NCBI GenBank assembly: GCA_028280525.1
Contig: JANQLR010000216.1
Location: 1 to 34,349 of the forward strand
Length of the DNA: 34,349 nucleotides
Direction: 5' to 3'
Origin: Longimicrobiales bacterium
Lineage (GTDB): Bacteria; Gemmatimonadota; Gemmatimonadetes; Longimicrobiales; Gaopeijiaceae
Shown here: in pieces, positions 18,282 to 27,621 of the stretch
Layout of the letters: each line of letters begins with the position of its first letter
Position numbering within the stretch: the first letter of the stretch is position 1
Made by a program: the position numbers and the translations under genes
Notes under the pieces: model-generated
Told to the model about the DNA's origin: nothing
What the model saw: only the letters and a program-made list of their open reading frames with translations
Databases searched by the model: none

Positions 18282-19478
18282 TCAGATGAGGCCGTGGCGT
18301 CGCCCCACGCGGGTCCAGGCATCGAGCGCCCGGTCGAGGTGATCCCGGGTGTGCGTCGCCATGTAGCTGGTGCGGATCAGCGCCCGGCCCGGTTGCACGC
18401 CAGGCGAGACGAAGGGGTTCGTGTAGACCCCGTGCTCCTCGAGGAGCTCCTGCCACACGTGCAGGGTGCGGGCGTCGTCGCGGATGAAGACGGGGACGAT
18501 CGCCGTCGAAGTCTCCCCGAGGTCGAAGCCGAGCGACCGCAGCCCCTCGACCACGTAGCGCCCGTTCTCCTGAAGCCGTTCGATCCGCCACGGCTCCTCC
18601 TGCATCACCTCGAGCGCCGCGAGGGCCGCCGCGACCGTCGATGGGGCGCCGCTCGCGGCGAAGATGAAGGAGGGCGCGTGGTGGCGCACGAAGTCGAGGA
18701 CGTCGGCCCGGCCCACGAGGAAGCCGCCGGTACTCGCCAGCGACTTTGAGAAGGTGCCCCCGATCAGATCCACCCGTGACTCGACGCCGAAGTGGTGCGC
18801 CGTCCCCCGTCCACCGGGACCGAGCATCCCGAGGCCGTGAGCATCGTCGACCAGGACGCGCACGCCTCTCGCCTCCAGCGGCGGGAGGAGAGCCGGCAAG
18901 TCGCACACCTCGCCCTCCGCGCTGTACACCCCGTCCGCGATCAGGAGTGCGGCTTCGCTCTCCTGCAGGCGATCCAGCTGGCGTTGGAGCGAAGTCACGG
19001 AGTTCCGGCGATAGCGGACGAAGCGGGCACCGCCGGCGAGCGCGAGGCGGATCCCGTCGTAGATCGAGGCGTGCACGCTCCGGTCGATGAGCGCGACGTC
19101 GCCCTCGCCCAGGAGCGCCGCGCAGACCGCCAGGTTGACCTGATACCCGGTCGTGAAGACGAGCGCGGCCTCGTATCCGTAGAACTCCGCCAGCCGCTCC
19201 TCGAGCTCCTCGTGCAGCGCCATCGTGCCGTTCACGAAGCGCGACCCGGTCATGCTCGTGCCCAGGGTCCCGATCGCCTCCGTGGCCGCCGCACGCACCT
19301 TCGGGTGGGTCGTGAGACCGAGGTAGTTGTTGGACCCGAGCATCAGGACCCGCCGACCGTCCAGCACCGCCTCCGGCCCGTCGTTCAGCTCGAAGGAGCG
19401 GAAGTAGGGGTAGGTCCCGGCGCGCCGAGCCTCCCGCGCCGCCTCGAAGGCGCGCACCTTCTCCCAGAGGTCGCTCAC
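18282..19478 (-). CDS. Alpha-oxoamine synthase (serine palmitoyltransferase/AONS-like PLP enzyme)
   Basis: A 398-residue PLP enzyme that condenses an amino acid with an acyl thioester, releasing CO2, to give an amino-ketone. Active-site residues are present: His136 in IDRSVHASIYDG (stacks on PLP), Asp211 and His214 in VDDAHGLG, and Lys245 in GTFSKSLASTGG (Schiff base). The YPYFRSFE start, LGSNNYLGLTTHP, TGSRFVNGTMALHEELE and the RTSYMATHTRDHLDRAL tail are closer, by recall, to bacterial serine palmitoyltransferase-like enzymes than to BioF; no other biotin gene is nearby. The GTG start overlaps the FMO stop by four bases. With the following ACP and KAS genes it suggests a sphingoid-like or aminolipid product. 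The amino-acid substrate is unknown. Confidence 0.9.
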   Translation of the reverse strand: MSDLWEKVRAFEAAREARRAGTYPYFRSFELNDGPEAVLDGRRVLMLGSNNYLGLTTHPKVRAAATEAIGTLGTSMTGSRFVNGTMALHEELEERLAEFYGYEAALVFTTGYQVNLAVCAALLGEGDVALIDRSVHASIYDGIRLALAGGARFVRYRRNSVTSLQRQLDRLQESEAALLIADGVYSAEGEVCDLPALLPPLEARGVRVLVDDAHGLGMLGPGGRGTAHHFGVESRVDLIGGTFSKSLASTGGFLVGRADVLDFVRHHAPSFIFAASGAPSTVAAALAALEVMQEEPWRIERLQENGRYVVEGLRSLGFDLGETSTAIVPVFIRDDARTLHVWQELLEEHGVYTNPFVSPGVQPGRALIRTSYMATHTRDHLDRALDAWTRVGRRHGLI

Positions 19479-20773
19479 GCCGCGCCCACCTCGCGCAGGG
19501 CTCGGTCGAGGGCGGCCTGGTAGACCGCACCGCGTACGTATACGTCGTGCCTCGGACTACGTACATACCGACGACCGCCCCGAAGGTCCGGCCGGTGCGT
19601 GCGTCGTCGCTCGTCGAAGGCCCCGACGTCCCCGCCGTCGCGGCGGCGCTCCAGCCACGCGCCCACCAGTTCGGCCTGCTTCCCGATGAGCGGGTACGCC
19701 GCCCCGTCCGTCTCGAAGACCCCCAGGAAGAAGAGGTCGGGGTACCGTCTCGAGAAGACGTTCAGGTAGAGATCTGGAAGCTCCTCCACAGGCTCGCGAT
19801 CCTCCCCCCGGAGGAATGGGAAGCGCCACGCGTACCCCGTCGCCCAGACGATCAGGTCGAAGCTCTCCTGCACCCCGTCCGCGAAGCTGACCGCGGCGCC
19901 GTCGATCGAGGTCACGTCCCGCCGCGCCTCGATGTCGCCGTGCGAGAGGTGGTGGAGGAGCTGCGTGTTCATGATCGGGTGGGAGCGCAGGATGGGGTGA
20001 TCGGGTCGCTGCAGGCCGTAGCGCTCGAGATCTCCGACCAGCAGCCGCCCGACCAGGAGGCCGAAGATCCGCTCCTCGAGCCAGGTCGGCATGGTCGGAC
20101 CCGAGTGCGCGAAGACGTCCGCGGGCACCCCGAAGATGTGTTTGGGGATGAAGTGATAGCCACGGCGGAGACTGATCCGGGCGGAGCGCGCGTGGCGGGC
20201 CGCGTCGCAGGCGATGTCGACACCCGAGTTCCCGCCCCCGACGACCAGGACCCGCTTGCCCGAGAAGAGGTCGGGGGAGCGGTAGTCGAAGGAGTGCATC
20301 TCCTCCCCCTCGAAGCGGCCGGCCAGCTCCGGCATGCGCGGGTACCAGGTCATCCCCGTCGCGACCACCAGCGCCGAGGCCTCGATCTCCTCCCCCGAGT
20401 CGAGACGGACGCGCCAGCGCCCCTCCCCCACCCGCGTCGCCTCCTCCACGCGCACGCCGAAGGTGATGTGGTCCACGAGGTCGTGGTGGGTCGCGTACGA
20501 CTCGATGTACGCCTGAATCCGGTCGTGCGAGGGGTAGTCGGGGTACGTCTCCGGCATCGGGAAGTCGGGGAGGCCCGACACCGACCGCGAGGAGATGAAG
20601 TGTGCCGACTCGTACATCGGCGTCCGCTCCCGGTCGATGTCCCAGATGCCGCCCGGCTTCCGCCCGGCATCGACGATCCGGCAGGGGAGTCCCCGCCGCC
20701 GAAGCGCCGCCCCGGCCATGAGGCCCGAGGGACCCGCGCCCACGACGAGGATCGGAGGGTGGGAGCTCTGCAT
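19475..20773 (-). CDS. FMO-type flavin-dependent monooxygenase
   Basis: A 432-residue flavin-containing monooxygenase. In order: FAD-binding GAGPSG (residues 12-17), the FMO fingerprint FxGxxxHxxxY as FEGEEMHSFDY (154-164), the NADPH-binding GGGNSG (179-184), and the ATGY-like motif in VWATGYAWRFPFL. The family oxygenates soft nucleophiles (N or S) or, in Baeyer-Villiger relatives, ketones. The ATG has a GGTAGGA site seven bases before it. The gene starts 22 bases after the oxyR stop and overlaps the alpha-oxoamine synthase gene by four bases, so it belongs to that operon. It may oxidise the amine or ketone made by the synthase; this is inference. Confidence 0.9.
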   Translation of the reverse strand: MQSSHPPILVVGAGPSGLMAGAALRRRGLPCRIVDAGRKPGGIWDIDRERTPMYESAHFISSRSVSGLPDFPMPETYPDYPSHDRIQAYIESYATHHDLVDHITFGVRVEEATRVGEGRWRVRLDSGEEIEASALVVATGMTWYPRMPELAGRFEGEEMHSFDYRSPDLFSGKRVLVVGGGNSGVDIACDAARHARSARISLRRGYHFIPKHIFGVPADVFAHSGPTMPTWLEERIFGLLVGRLLVGDLERYGLQRPDHPILRSHPIMNTQLLHHLSHGDIEARRDVTSIDGAAVSFADGVQESFDLIVWATGYAWRFPFLRGEDREPVEELPDLYLNVFSRRYPDLFFLGVFETDGAAYPLIGKQAELVGAWLERRRDGGDVGAFDERRRTHRPDLRGGRRYVRSPRHDVYVRGAVYQAALDRALREVGAA

Positions 20774-20795
20774 GGCGGATCCTACCGACCCCCGC

Positions 20796-21716
20796 TCACG
20801 AGGAGAAGTCCGTCTCCAGACGCGTCGAACGAATGACCTCGAGGAGCCGGCGCACGCGCCGAGCGCTCGGCGTCGACGGGCGGAAGGCGACTCCGATCGT
20901 GCGGGTCGGGGTCGGGTCGTGAATCCGCCGCCACGCCACCCGCTCCGAGAGCGCTCGGGGGATCCGCGCCGCGAGCGACGGTACCACTGCGCACCCGACT
21001 CCGGCGGCCACCATCCCGAGGAGGGTCTCGACCCCGGTCGCGTGGGCCGGGACGACGCTCCCGACGCCTCCGCAGACCTGAAGCGTGTTGTCCCGAAGGC
21101 AGTGCCCGTGCTCCATCAGGATGACCTCGCCCGCGGGGACATCGTCGCGGGCGACGTGCGGTGCGGCGGCGAGGGGGTGCGCGGCCGGGAGGGCGAGCAC
21201 GAGCTCCTCCTCGAAGAGCGGGGTCTGCTCCAGGCCGTGGTCGCCGACGGGGAGGGACAGGATCGCGGCGTCCAGGCGGTCCGCCTGCAGCGCACCGATC
21301 AGCTGCTCCGTCAGCGCCTCGGTCAGGAGGTAGCGGGCCTCGGGAAAGGCGTCGATCAGCGGCGGGAGGAGCGAGGGAAAGAGGTAGGGTCCGAGGGTGG
21401 GGATCGCCCCGAGGCGGACGTATCCCGTGACCGACTCGCCCTCGTCGGACTCGGGGGTCAGCGCAGCGGACTCGAGGAGGACGCGGTCCACCGTCTCCAG
21501 GATGAAGACGCCCTCCGGCGACAGCTCGACGCGGCGGGAGGTGCGCGAGAAGACGGTGCACCCGACGGCGGCCTCGAAGCGGCGCACCAGCGCCGAAAGC
21601 GACGACTGCGCCATCCCGCACGCCTCCGCCGCCCGACCGAAGTGGAGCGTCCGGGCCAGGACGGAGATCGCCCGGAGATCTCGAAGGGACAGTCGTTGGA
21701 GCGCGTCGGACAGCAT
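20796..21716 (-). CDS. oxyR: LysR-family peroxide sensor OxyR
   Basis: A 306-residue LysR regulator. The N-terminal helix-turn-helix spans about residues 8-65 (LRAISVLARTLHFGRAAEACGMAQSSLS...). The effector domain contains the OxyR redox centre HCLRDNTLQVC, with Cys206 and Cys215 nine apart as Cys199 and Cys208 are in E. coli OxyR, which form a disulfide on contact with H2O2. The ATG at 21716 gives the usual N terminus; the frame stays open far upstream through antisense katG, which is not coding. There is no Shine-Dalgarno site. It is divergent from katG, the classic OxyR target, and only 22 bases before the flavin monooxygenase gene on the same strand. Confidence 0.95.
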   Translation of the reverse strand: MLSDALQRLSLRDLRAISVLARTLHFGRAAEACGMAQSSLSALVRRFEAAVGCTVFSRTSRRVELSPEGVFILETVDRVLLESAALTPESDEGESVTGYVRLGAIPTLGPYLFPSLLPPLIDAFPEARYLLTEALTEQLIGALQADRLDAAILSLPVGDHGLEQTPLFEEELVLALPAAHPLAAAPHVARDDVPAGEVILMEHGHCLRDNTLQVCGGVGSVVPAHATGVETLLGMVAAGVGCAVVPSLAARIPRALSERVAWRRIHDPTPTRTIGVAFRPSTPSARRVRRLLEVIRSTRLETDFSS

Positions 21717-21950
21717 GGGTCGATTGATCGATAGAGTCGAATACAGCGACCAATATCGGACCGTTGATCGTCCCTGTCGATTCCGGTAGCGTAGCGGCCC
21801 GGATCGAAGGGGTGCGCTCTGCCCACCGGTTCGGGACTCCGCGGCACCCCGACGAGGTCGCGGAGTAGCCAGAAGCCCGGGCCACCGACTCTCCGGACCC
21901 CCCGACCCCCGGGTCGAACTCGAACTCGAACTTCCCACGGACTGCAGATC
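21717..21950. promoter_or_regulatory. Divergent oxyR-katG control region
   Basis: A 234-base region between two divergent starts. The first 60 bases next to oxyR are unusually A/T-rich, with repeated TCGAT/GATCGAT elements and a GATAG...CAATATC stretch (about 21722-21757). This partly recalls the ATAG-N7-CTAT pattern of OxyR sites, but I could not find a full four-element site. A TATCGA hexamer on the minus strand, 11 bases before the oxyR ATG, could be its -10, which would give a nearly leaderless transcript. The katG-proximal part is GC-rich and without evident motifs. Confidence 0.45.
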
Positions 21951-24176
21951 ATGGCTGAAGAGACCGGACCGAAGGCGGGCAAGTGCCCCGTCATCCACGG
22001 CGCCCCCGGACAGGGGTCGCTCGAAGGACGCACCAACCGGGACTGGTGGCCGAACCGCCTCAAGCTCGACATGCTCCACCAGAATCAGCCGGTGTCGAAC
22101 CCGATGGCGGACGACTTCGACTACGCGGCGGAGTTCGCGAAGCTCGATCTGCAGGAGCTCCGGAAGGACCTCTTCGAGCTGATGACCGACTCGCAGGAGT
22201 GGTGGCCGGCCGACTACGGGCACTACGGCCCCTTCTTCATCCGCCTCGCCTGGCACTCGGCCGGGACCTACCGGCTGACGGACGGCCGCGGCGGCTCCTC
22301 CTCCGGGACGATCCGCTTCGCGCCCCTCAACTCGTGGCCGGACAACGGGAACCTGGACAAGGCGCGCCGGCTCCTCTGGCCGATCAAGAAGAAGTACGGG
22401 CGGAAGATCTCGTGGGCCGACCTCATCATCTTCGTCGGCGACTGCGCGATGGAGTCGATGGGCTTCGAGACCTTCGGCTTCGCCGGCGGCCGTGAGGACC
22501 GCTACGAGCCGGAGATCGACATCTACTGGGGCCGCGAAGACAACTTCCACGGGCCCGACTTCGTGCAGGAGCGCTTCAGCGAGGAGCGCGAGCTCGAGGT
22601 GCCGCTCGGGGCCTCCGAGATGGGGCTCATCTACGTGGACCCGCAGGGGCCGGACGGGAAGCCCGATCCGATGGCCGCCGCGCACGACATCCGCGTCACC
22701 TTCGGCCGGATGGCGATGAACGACGAGGAGACCGTCGCGCTGATCGCCGGGGGGCACACCTTCGGGAAGATGCACGGCGCCGGTCCGGGGTCGCACCAGG
22801 GCGCCGAGCCCGAGGCGGCCGCGATCCAGGAGCAGGGCTTCGGCTGGACGTCGGACTACAGGTCGGGGCACGGAGTCGACACGATCACCTCCGGCCTCGA
22901 GGGTGCCTGGACGCCCGATCCGACGAAGTGGGACAACGGGTACTACGACACCCTCTTCGGCCACGAGTGGGAGCTGACGAAGAGCCCCGCCGGCGCCTGG
23001 CAGTGGGCCCCGAAGGACGGCGCCTCCGCCGACGCCGTGCCGGACGCGCACGACCCGAACGTCCGACACGCTCCGGTCATGGCGACGACCGACATCGCCA
23101 TGATGGAGGACCCGGAGTACCTGAAGATCTCGAAGCGCTTCCACGAGGACTTCGACTACTTCCGCGAGCAGTTCGCCAAGGCGTGGTTCAAGCTCACGCA
23201 CCGCGATCTCGGACCGAAGTCGCGCTACCTGGGCGCGGAGATTCCCTCCGAGGATCTCCTCTGGCAGGATCCCATTCCCGCGGTCGATCACGAGCTGGTC
23301 GACGCCGACGACATCGCCGCCCTCAAGGCGAAGATCCTCGACTCCGGCCTCTCGATCGGGCACCTCGTCTCGACGGCGTGGGCGTCCGCCTCGACCTACC
23401 GCGACTCGGACCGTCGGGGCGGAGCGAACGGCGGTCGGATCCGCCTGGCGCCGCAGAAGGACTGGACGGTCAACCAGCCCGGTCGTCTGCAGAAGGTCTT
23501 CGAGGTCCTCGAGACCATTCAGAGCGAGTTCGAGGCGTCGCAGAACGGGAGCGGCAGGAAGATCTCGATGGCGGACCTGATCATCCTCGGCGGGTGCGCC
23601 GCGGTCGAGAAGGCGGCGAAGGACGCCGGCGTTCCGGTGGAGGTCCCCTTCACCCCGGGCCGGACCGACGCCACCGACGAGATGACCGACGCGGACTCCT
23701 TCCGCTGGCTCCAGCCGGTCGCCGACGGCTTCCGGAACTACGAGTCGGCCGTCCTTCCGCTCAAGACGGAGGAGCACCTCGTCGACAGGGCGCAGCTCCT
23801 CACGCTGAGCGGGCCGGAGATGACCGTCCTCGTCGGGGGGATGCGGGTGCTGAACGCGAACTTCGAGCAGTCGAAGCACGGCGTCCTCACCGATCGCCCG
23901 GAGCAGCTCACGAACGACTTCTTCGTGAACCTCCTCGACATGGGCACGAAGTGGGAGCCGACCGACGCCGAGGAGCGGACCTTCGAGGGGCGCGATCGCG
24001 CCACCGGCGACCTGAGGTACACCGCCACCCGCGCCGACCTGATCTTCGGCTCGAACTCGCAGCTGCGCGGGATCGCCGAGGTCTACGGTGCGGACGACGC
24101 GCACGAGCAGTTCGTGCACGACTTCGTGGCGGCGTGGGACAAGGTCATGATGCTCGACCGCTTCGACGTGACGTGA
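21951..24176 (+). CDS. katG: Catalase-peroxidase KatG
   Basis: A 741-residue bifunctional heme catalase-peroxidase that removes H2O2. It has the standard two-domain length. Distal heme residues are Arg98, Trp101 and His102 in [13 protein letters not shown]; the proximal ligand is His269 in [10 protein letters not shown]. The Met-Tyr-Trp adduct needed for catalase activity can form from Trp101, Tyr228 (GLIYVDPQG) and Met254 (GRMAMND). The C-terminal, heme-free repeat starts near [18 protein letters not shown], where the distal motif is degenerate, as is normal. The ATG has no strong ribosome-binding site. It is divergently paired with oxyR, implying induction by peroxide, and is followed by a GC-rich hairpin. 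Confidence 0.97.
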   Translation: MAEETGPKAGKCPVIHGAPGQGSLEGRTNRDWWPNRLKLDMLHQNQPVSNPMADDFDYAAEFAKLDLQELRKDLFELMTDSQEWWPADYGHYGPFFIRLAWHSAGTYRLTDGRGGSSSGTIRFAPLNSWPDNGNLDKARRLLWPIKKKYGRKISWADLIIFVGDCAMESMGFETFGFAGGREDRYEPEIDIYWGREDNFHGPDFVQERFSEERELEVPLGASEMGLIYVDPQGPDGKPDPMAAAHDIRVTFGRMAMNDEETVALIAGGHTFGKMHGAGPGSHQGAEPEAAAIQEQGFGWTSDYRSGHGVDTITSGLEGAWTPDPTKWDNGYYDTLFGHEWELTKSPAGAWQWAPKDGASADAVPDAHDPNVRHAPVMATTDIAMMEDPEYLKISKRFHEDFDYFREQFAKAWFKLTHRDLGPKSRYLGAEIPSEDLLWQDPIPAVDHELVDADDIAALKAKILDSGLSIGHLVSTAWASASTYRDSDRRGGANGGRIRLAPQKDWTVNQPGRLQKVFEVLETIQSEFEASQNGSGRKISMADLIILGGCAAVEKAAKDAGVPVEVPFTPGRTDATDEMTDADSFRWLQPVADGFRNYESAVLPLKTEEHLVDRAQLLTLSGPEMTVLVGGMRVLNANFEQSKHGVLTDRPEQLTNDFFVNLLDMGTKWEPTDAEERTFEGRDRATGDLRYTATRADLIFGSNSQLRGIAEVYGADDAHEQFVHDFVAAWDKVMMLDRFDVT

Positions 24177-24211
24177 TCGGCGGCTGACCGGACGGGCCCA
24201 CGGGCCTGTTT

Positions 24212-24249
24212 CGAGGGCGGCGTCTCCCGGTGTGGTGGCGCCGCCCTCG
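24212..24249 (+). terminator. GC-rich hairpin after katG
   Basis: CGAGGGCGGCG and CGCCGCCCTCG form a perfect 11-base stem with a 16-base loop, starting 36 bases after the katG stop. There is no clear T-tract after it, so intrinsic termination is plausible but not certain in such GC-rich DNA. Confidence 0.55.
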
Positions 24250-24330
24250 TGTCGTTCCGCCCTCACTGCGCCGGGCAACGTCCGCCCGTACATTCGCCGT
24301 CCTCCCCTTCCCTGTAGACAGGACGGTTCG

Positions 24331-27300
24331 ATGTCGCGCGCGCTCGCTCGCCTTCGGTGTACGCTCTCGTTCCCGGCGCCCCTCACGGCGCTCGCCGCCC
24401 TCGTGGCGATTCCCCTCGCCGCCCAGTCCAACTCCGACGCACCACCCCCGCTCCGGGCGCAGCCCGGCGGCGGTCCCATGCACGCGGCGGAGGCGACCGG
24501 CGGGGACCGATGGGCCGACCTCGAGCTGCCCGAGTCGCTCCTCGACGGCTACGAGTGGCGCAACGTCGGACCGGATCGCGGCGGGCGTTCGATCGCGGTG
24601 AGCGGGGTTCCCGGTCGACCCAACGAGGCGTACTTCGGCGCAACCGGCGGCGGGCTCTGGAAGACGACGAACGGGGGCGACGACTGGCACCCGGTCACCG
24701 ACTTCCAGGTCACGTCGGCGTCGGTCGGCGCGGTCGCGGTCAGCACGACGAACCCGGACCTCGTCTTCATCGGCATGGGGGAGACGTGCATTCGCGGCAA
24801 CATCATGCCGGGCGACGGGATCTACCGGTCGCGGGACGGGGGAGACAGCTGGGACCACATCGGCTTCGAGGAGGTCGATGCGATCTCGAAGATCCGCGTC
24901 CACCCCGACAACCCCGACATCGTCTACGCGGCGCTCTTCGGGAAGTACTCGGTCCCGAGCGAGGAGCGCGGCGTCTACAAGTCGACCGACGGCGGCGACA
25001 GCTGGGAGCGAATCCTCTTCCGCGACGAGCGAACCGGCGCGATCGACCTCGTCCTCGATCCGTCGAACCCCGACGTGATCTACGCCGCGCTCTGGGAGGC
25101 GTACCGAAAGGAGTACCAGATGTCGTCCGGCGGCCCCGGGTCGGGGATGTTCAAGTCGACCGACGGCGGGGAGACGTGGACCGAGCTCACGCGCGCCCCG
25201 GGGATGCCGGAGGATGGCGTCGTGGGGCGGATCGGCCTCGCGGTCTCCGGGGCGAACCCCGACCGCGTCTACGCCCTCTTCGAGCACGCGGACGGCGGGC
25301 TCTTCCGCTCGGATGACGGCGGGGAGAGCTGGGAGCTGGTCAATGACGACCGCGCCATCCGTCAGCGCGCCTTCTACTACACGCACGTCTTCGCCGACCA
25401 CTTCGACGAGGACGTCGTCTACATGCAGAACACCTCCTTCTTCCGCTCGGAGGACGGCGGCGAGACCTACGAGCGCATCAACAACGGCACGCACGGCGAC
25501 TTCCACGACCTGTGGATCAGCCCGGAGGATCCGTCGCACCTCGTCGTCGCGAACGACGGCGGCGGCGCGGTCAGCTACGAGACCGGCGCGCAGTGGACCG
25601 ACCAGGAGTTCTCGACGGCGCAGTTCTACCACGTGGTGAACACGCACCACACCGTCTTCCACGTCTGCGGATCGCAGCAGGACAACTCGACGCTCTGCCT
25701 GCCGATGGACTGGAATCGGAACCGCTTCTTCGGAGGCGCGCGCGGGGCCGATCTGACGCGCGGGTCGATGAATGTGGCCTACCGAGCCGGCGGCGGTGAG
25801 CCCGGCTACATCGCCCCCGATCCGAAGGACGTGGACGTCTTCTACTCGGGGACGAACAACGGTCGCTACATCGACAAGTTCAACAAGCGTCTCGGGACCT
25901 CGCGCGAGGTGAACCCGTACCCGTGGTTCTACTCCGGCGAACCGGCGATCGACATGGTCGAGCGGTGGCAGTGGACCTTCCCGATCCTCTTCAGCCCCCT
26001 CGATCCGAACACGCTCTACGCATCCTCGAACCGACTCTGGCGGACGACGGACGGCGGCAACAGCTGGGATCAGCTCTCGCCGGATCTCACCCGCGCGGAC
26101 CCGTCGACGCTCCAGCGCACGGGCGGCCCGATCACCGGCGACATGAACGGCCCCGAGGTCTACGCGACGATCTTTGCCGTGGGCCCGGGGAAGGTCGACA
26201 TGGACGTCATCTGGACCGGCTCCGACGACGGGCTCATCCATGTGACGCGAGACGGCGGGTCGACGTGGACGAACGTCACCCCGGACGACATGCCGGAGTT
26301 CGGGCGGGTCACGCTGATCGACGCGTCCGCCTTCGACGCCGGGACCGCGTACGCCTCCGTCCGCCGCCCCCTCCTCGACGACCGCGCTCCGTACATCTGG
26401 AAGACGAACGACTACGGCGAGACGTGGACGAAGATCGTCGACGGGATCCCCATGGGCGCCTACGTCCACGCCGTGCGCGAGGACCCGACGCGGCGCGGGA
26501 TGCTCTACGCGGCCACGCAGCGGGGCGTCTTCCTCTCGTACGACGACGGTGCGAGCTGGGAGAGGCTGAACAACGGCTTCCCGGACGTGCCGGCGGTGAG
26601 CCTCGTGGTCGAGGACGACGAGATTGCGATCGCGAGCCACGGCCGCGGCTTCTGGGTGCTCGACAACGTCGCGGCGCTCCGCCAGTGGCAGCCCGGGATG
26701 GAGGACCAGCCGCTGAAGCTCTTCGAGCCGGCAACCGCCCATCGGACCGCGAACGGTGCGATGCTCTCCTTCTGGCTCGCCTCGGAACCCGAGGAGGCCA
26801 AGCTCGAGATCCTCTCCGGTGACGGCGAGGTCCTCCGGACCTTCGAGACGGCGGTCGAGGGCGAGGAGCGCGACCGCTGGCAGGGACCGGCCCTCGAGGT
26901 CGAGGCGGGACTCAACCGGCTGAGCTGGGACCTGCGGACGCAGCCGGCCGCGAGCTTCCCCGGGATGATCCTCTGGGGCGTGCGCACCATGTCGCCGACC
27001 GTTCCGCCGGGGGAGTACACCGTGCGTCTGACCGCCGACGGCCTCACCGACGAGACCACGATCCGCGTCGAGCGGAATCCGTGGATCACCGACGTCAGCC
27101 AGGAGGACCTGCAGGCGCAGTACGACTTCGCGATCCAGATCCGCGAGAAGGTCAACGAGGCGAATGGTGCGGTCATCGCGATCCGGCGAATGAAGCACCA
27201 GCTCGAGCAGCGGCTCGAAGAGGACGATGATCCCGCGCTGCGCGAAGCCGCCGACCGCCTGGTGACCACGGCATCCGAGATCGAGGCGAACATCTACCAG

Positions 27301-27579
27301 GTCCGAAACCGTGCCGGGCAGGACCCGCTCAACTTCCCGATCAAGGTGAACAACCGCCTGGCGAACCTGCTGTCGATGGTCGAGCGGGGAGACGGCCGTC
27401 CGACGACCGGGATGTACGAGGTCTTCGACATCATGGTCGAGCGCCTCGCGGGCTTCACGACCGCGCTCGACGCGGTGTGGGCCAACGAGATGGCGGCGGT
27501 GAACGCGGAGCTAGAGCGGCGGGGGATGGAGCCGCTCGATCCGTGGGATGAGACGACGCCGGTGCCGGCGCCGAGGTGA
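24331..27579 (+). CDS. Secreted Asp-box (VPS10/sortilin-like) beta-propeller protein
   Basis: A 1082-residue exported protein. The ATG at 24331 was chosen because it follows an AGGA site and gives a signal peptide ending in PLAAQS (residues about 15-31); the upstream extension is not coding. At least ten Asp-boxes (S/T-x-D-x-G-x-T/S-W) are visible, among them TTNGGDDWHPV, SRDGGDSWDHI, STDGGDSWERI, STDGGETWTEL, SDDGGESWELV, TTDGGNSWDQL and TRDGGSTWTNV, marking blades of one or two propellers up to about residue 780. A beta-rich region follows, then a charged helical C terminus (VIAIRRMKHQLEQRLEEDDD to VNAELERRGMEP). Such proteins are often annotated as glycosyl hydrolases, but no sialidase catalytic set was recognised. 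The function is unknown; it is likely periplasmic or extracellular. Confidence 0.88.
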   Translation: MSRALARLRCTLSFPAPLTALAALVAIPLAAQSNSDAPPPLRAQPGGGPMHAAEATGGDRWADLELPESLLDGYEWRNVGPDRGGRSIAVSGVPGRPNEAYFGATGGGLWKTTNGGDDWHPVTDFQVTSASVGAVAVSTTNPDLVFIGMGETCIRGNIMPGDGIYRSRDGGDSWDHIGFEEVDAISKIRVHPDNPDIVYAALFGKYSVPSEERGVYKSTDGGDSWERILFRDERTGAIDLVLDPSNPDVIYAALWEAYRKEYQMSSGGPGSGMFKSTDGGETWTELTRAPGMPEDGVVGRIGLAVSGANPDRVYALFEHADGGLFRSDDGGESWELVNDDRAIRQRAFYYTHVFADHFDEDVVYMQNTSFFRSEDGGETYERINNGTHGDFHDLWISPEDPSHLVVANDGGGAVSYETGAQWTDQEFSTAQFYHVVNTHHTVFHVCGSQQDNSTLCLPMDWNRNRFFGGARGADLTRGSMNVAYRAGGGEPGYIAPDPKDVDVFYSGTNNGRYIDKFNKRLGTSREVNPYPWFYSGEPAIDMVERWQWTFPILFSPLDPNTLYASSNRLWRTTDGGNSWDQLSPDLTRADPSTLQRTGGPITGDMNGPEVYATIFAVGPGKVDMDVIWTGSDDGLIHVTRDGGSTWTNVTPDDMPEFGRVTLIDASAFDAGTAYASVRRPLLDDRAPYIWKTNDYGETWTKIVDGIPMGAYVHAVREDPTRRGMLYAATQRGVFLSYDDGASWERLNNGFPDVPAVSLVVEDDEIAIASHGRGFWVLDNVAALRQWQPGMEDQPLKLFEPATAHRTANGAMLSFWLASEPEEAKLEILSGDGEVLRTFETAVEGEERDRWQGPALEVEAGLNRLSWDLRTQPAASFPGMILWGVRTMSPTVPPGEYTVRLTADGLTDETTIRVERNPWITDVSQEDLQAQYDFAIQIREKVNEANGAVIAIRRMKHQLEQRLEEDDDPALREAADRLVTTASEIEANIYQVRNRAGQDPLNFPIKVNNRLANLLSMVERGDGRPTTGMYEVFDIMVERLAGFTTALDAVWANEMAAVNAELERRGMEPLDPWDETTPVPAPR

Positions 27580-27589
27580 GGTAGGAGGA

Positions 27590-27608
27590 GGGCCGCCTGG
27601 AGCGGCCC
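27590..27608 (+). terminator. Small hairpin after the Asp-box gene
   Basis: GGGCCGC and GCGGCCC form a seven-base stem with a five-base loop (ctgga), eleven bases after the stop codon. It is the first of two stacked hairpins; on its own it is a weak terminator candidate. Confidence 0.35.
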
Positions 27609-27621
27609 GAGGGGAAGGATG

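Noticed and set aside
18282-19478. Annotation of the PLP enzyme as biotin-pathway BioF
   Set aside because: The sequence resembles serine-palmitoyltransferase-like enzymes more closely by eye, and there are no bioA, bioB or bioD neighbours; the exact subgroup still needs a tree.
21717-24479. In-frame upstream extension of the oxyR reading frame through antisense katG
   Set aside because: OxyR homology begins at 21716 and the extension is katG read backwards, so a 1227-residue fusion is not credible.
24640-26570. Repeated GACGGCGG-type DNA words that might look like a DNA repeat array
   Set aside because: They encode the Asp-box motif at irregular spacing and are protein repeats, not CRISPR or a tandem DNA array.
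24145-27198. A 1017-residue minus-strand frame opposite the Asp-box gene
   Set aside because: Composition is V/D/R/E-rich noise; Asp-box repeats and a signal peptide are on the plus strand.
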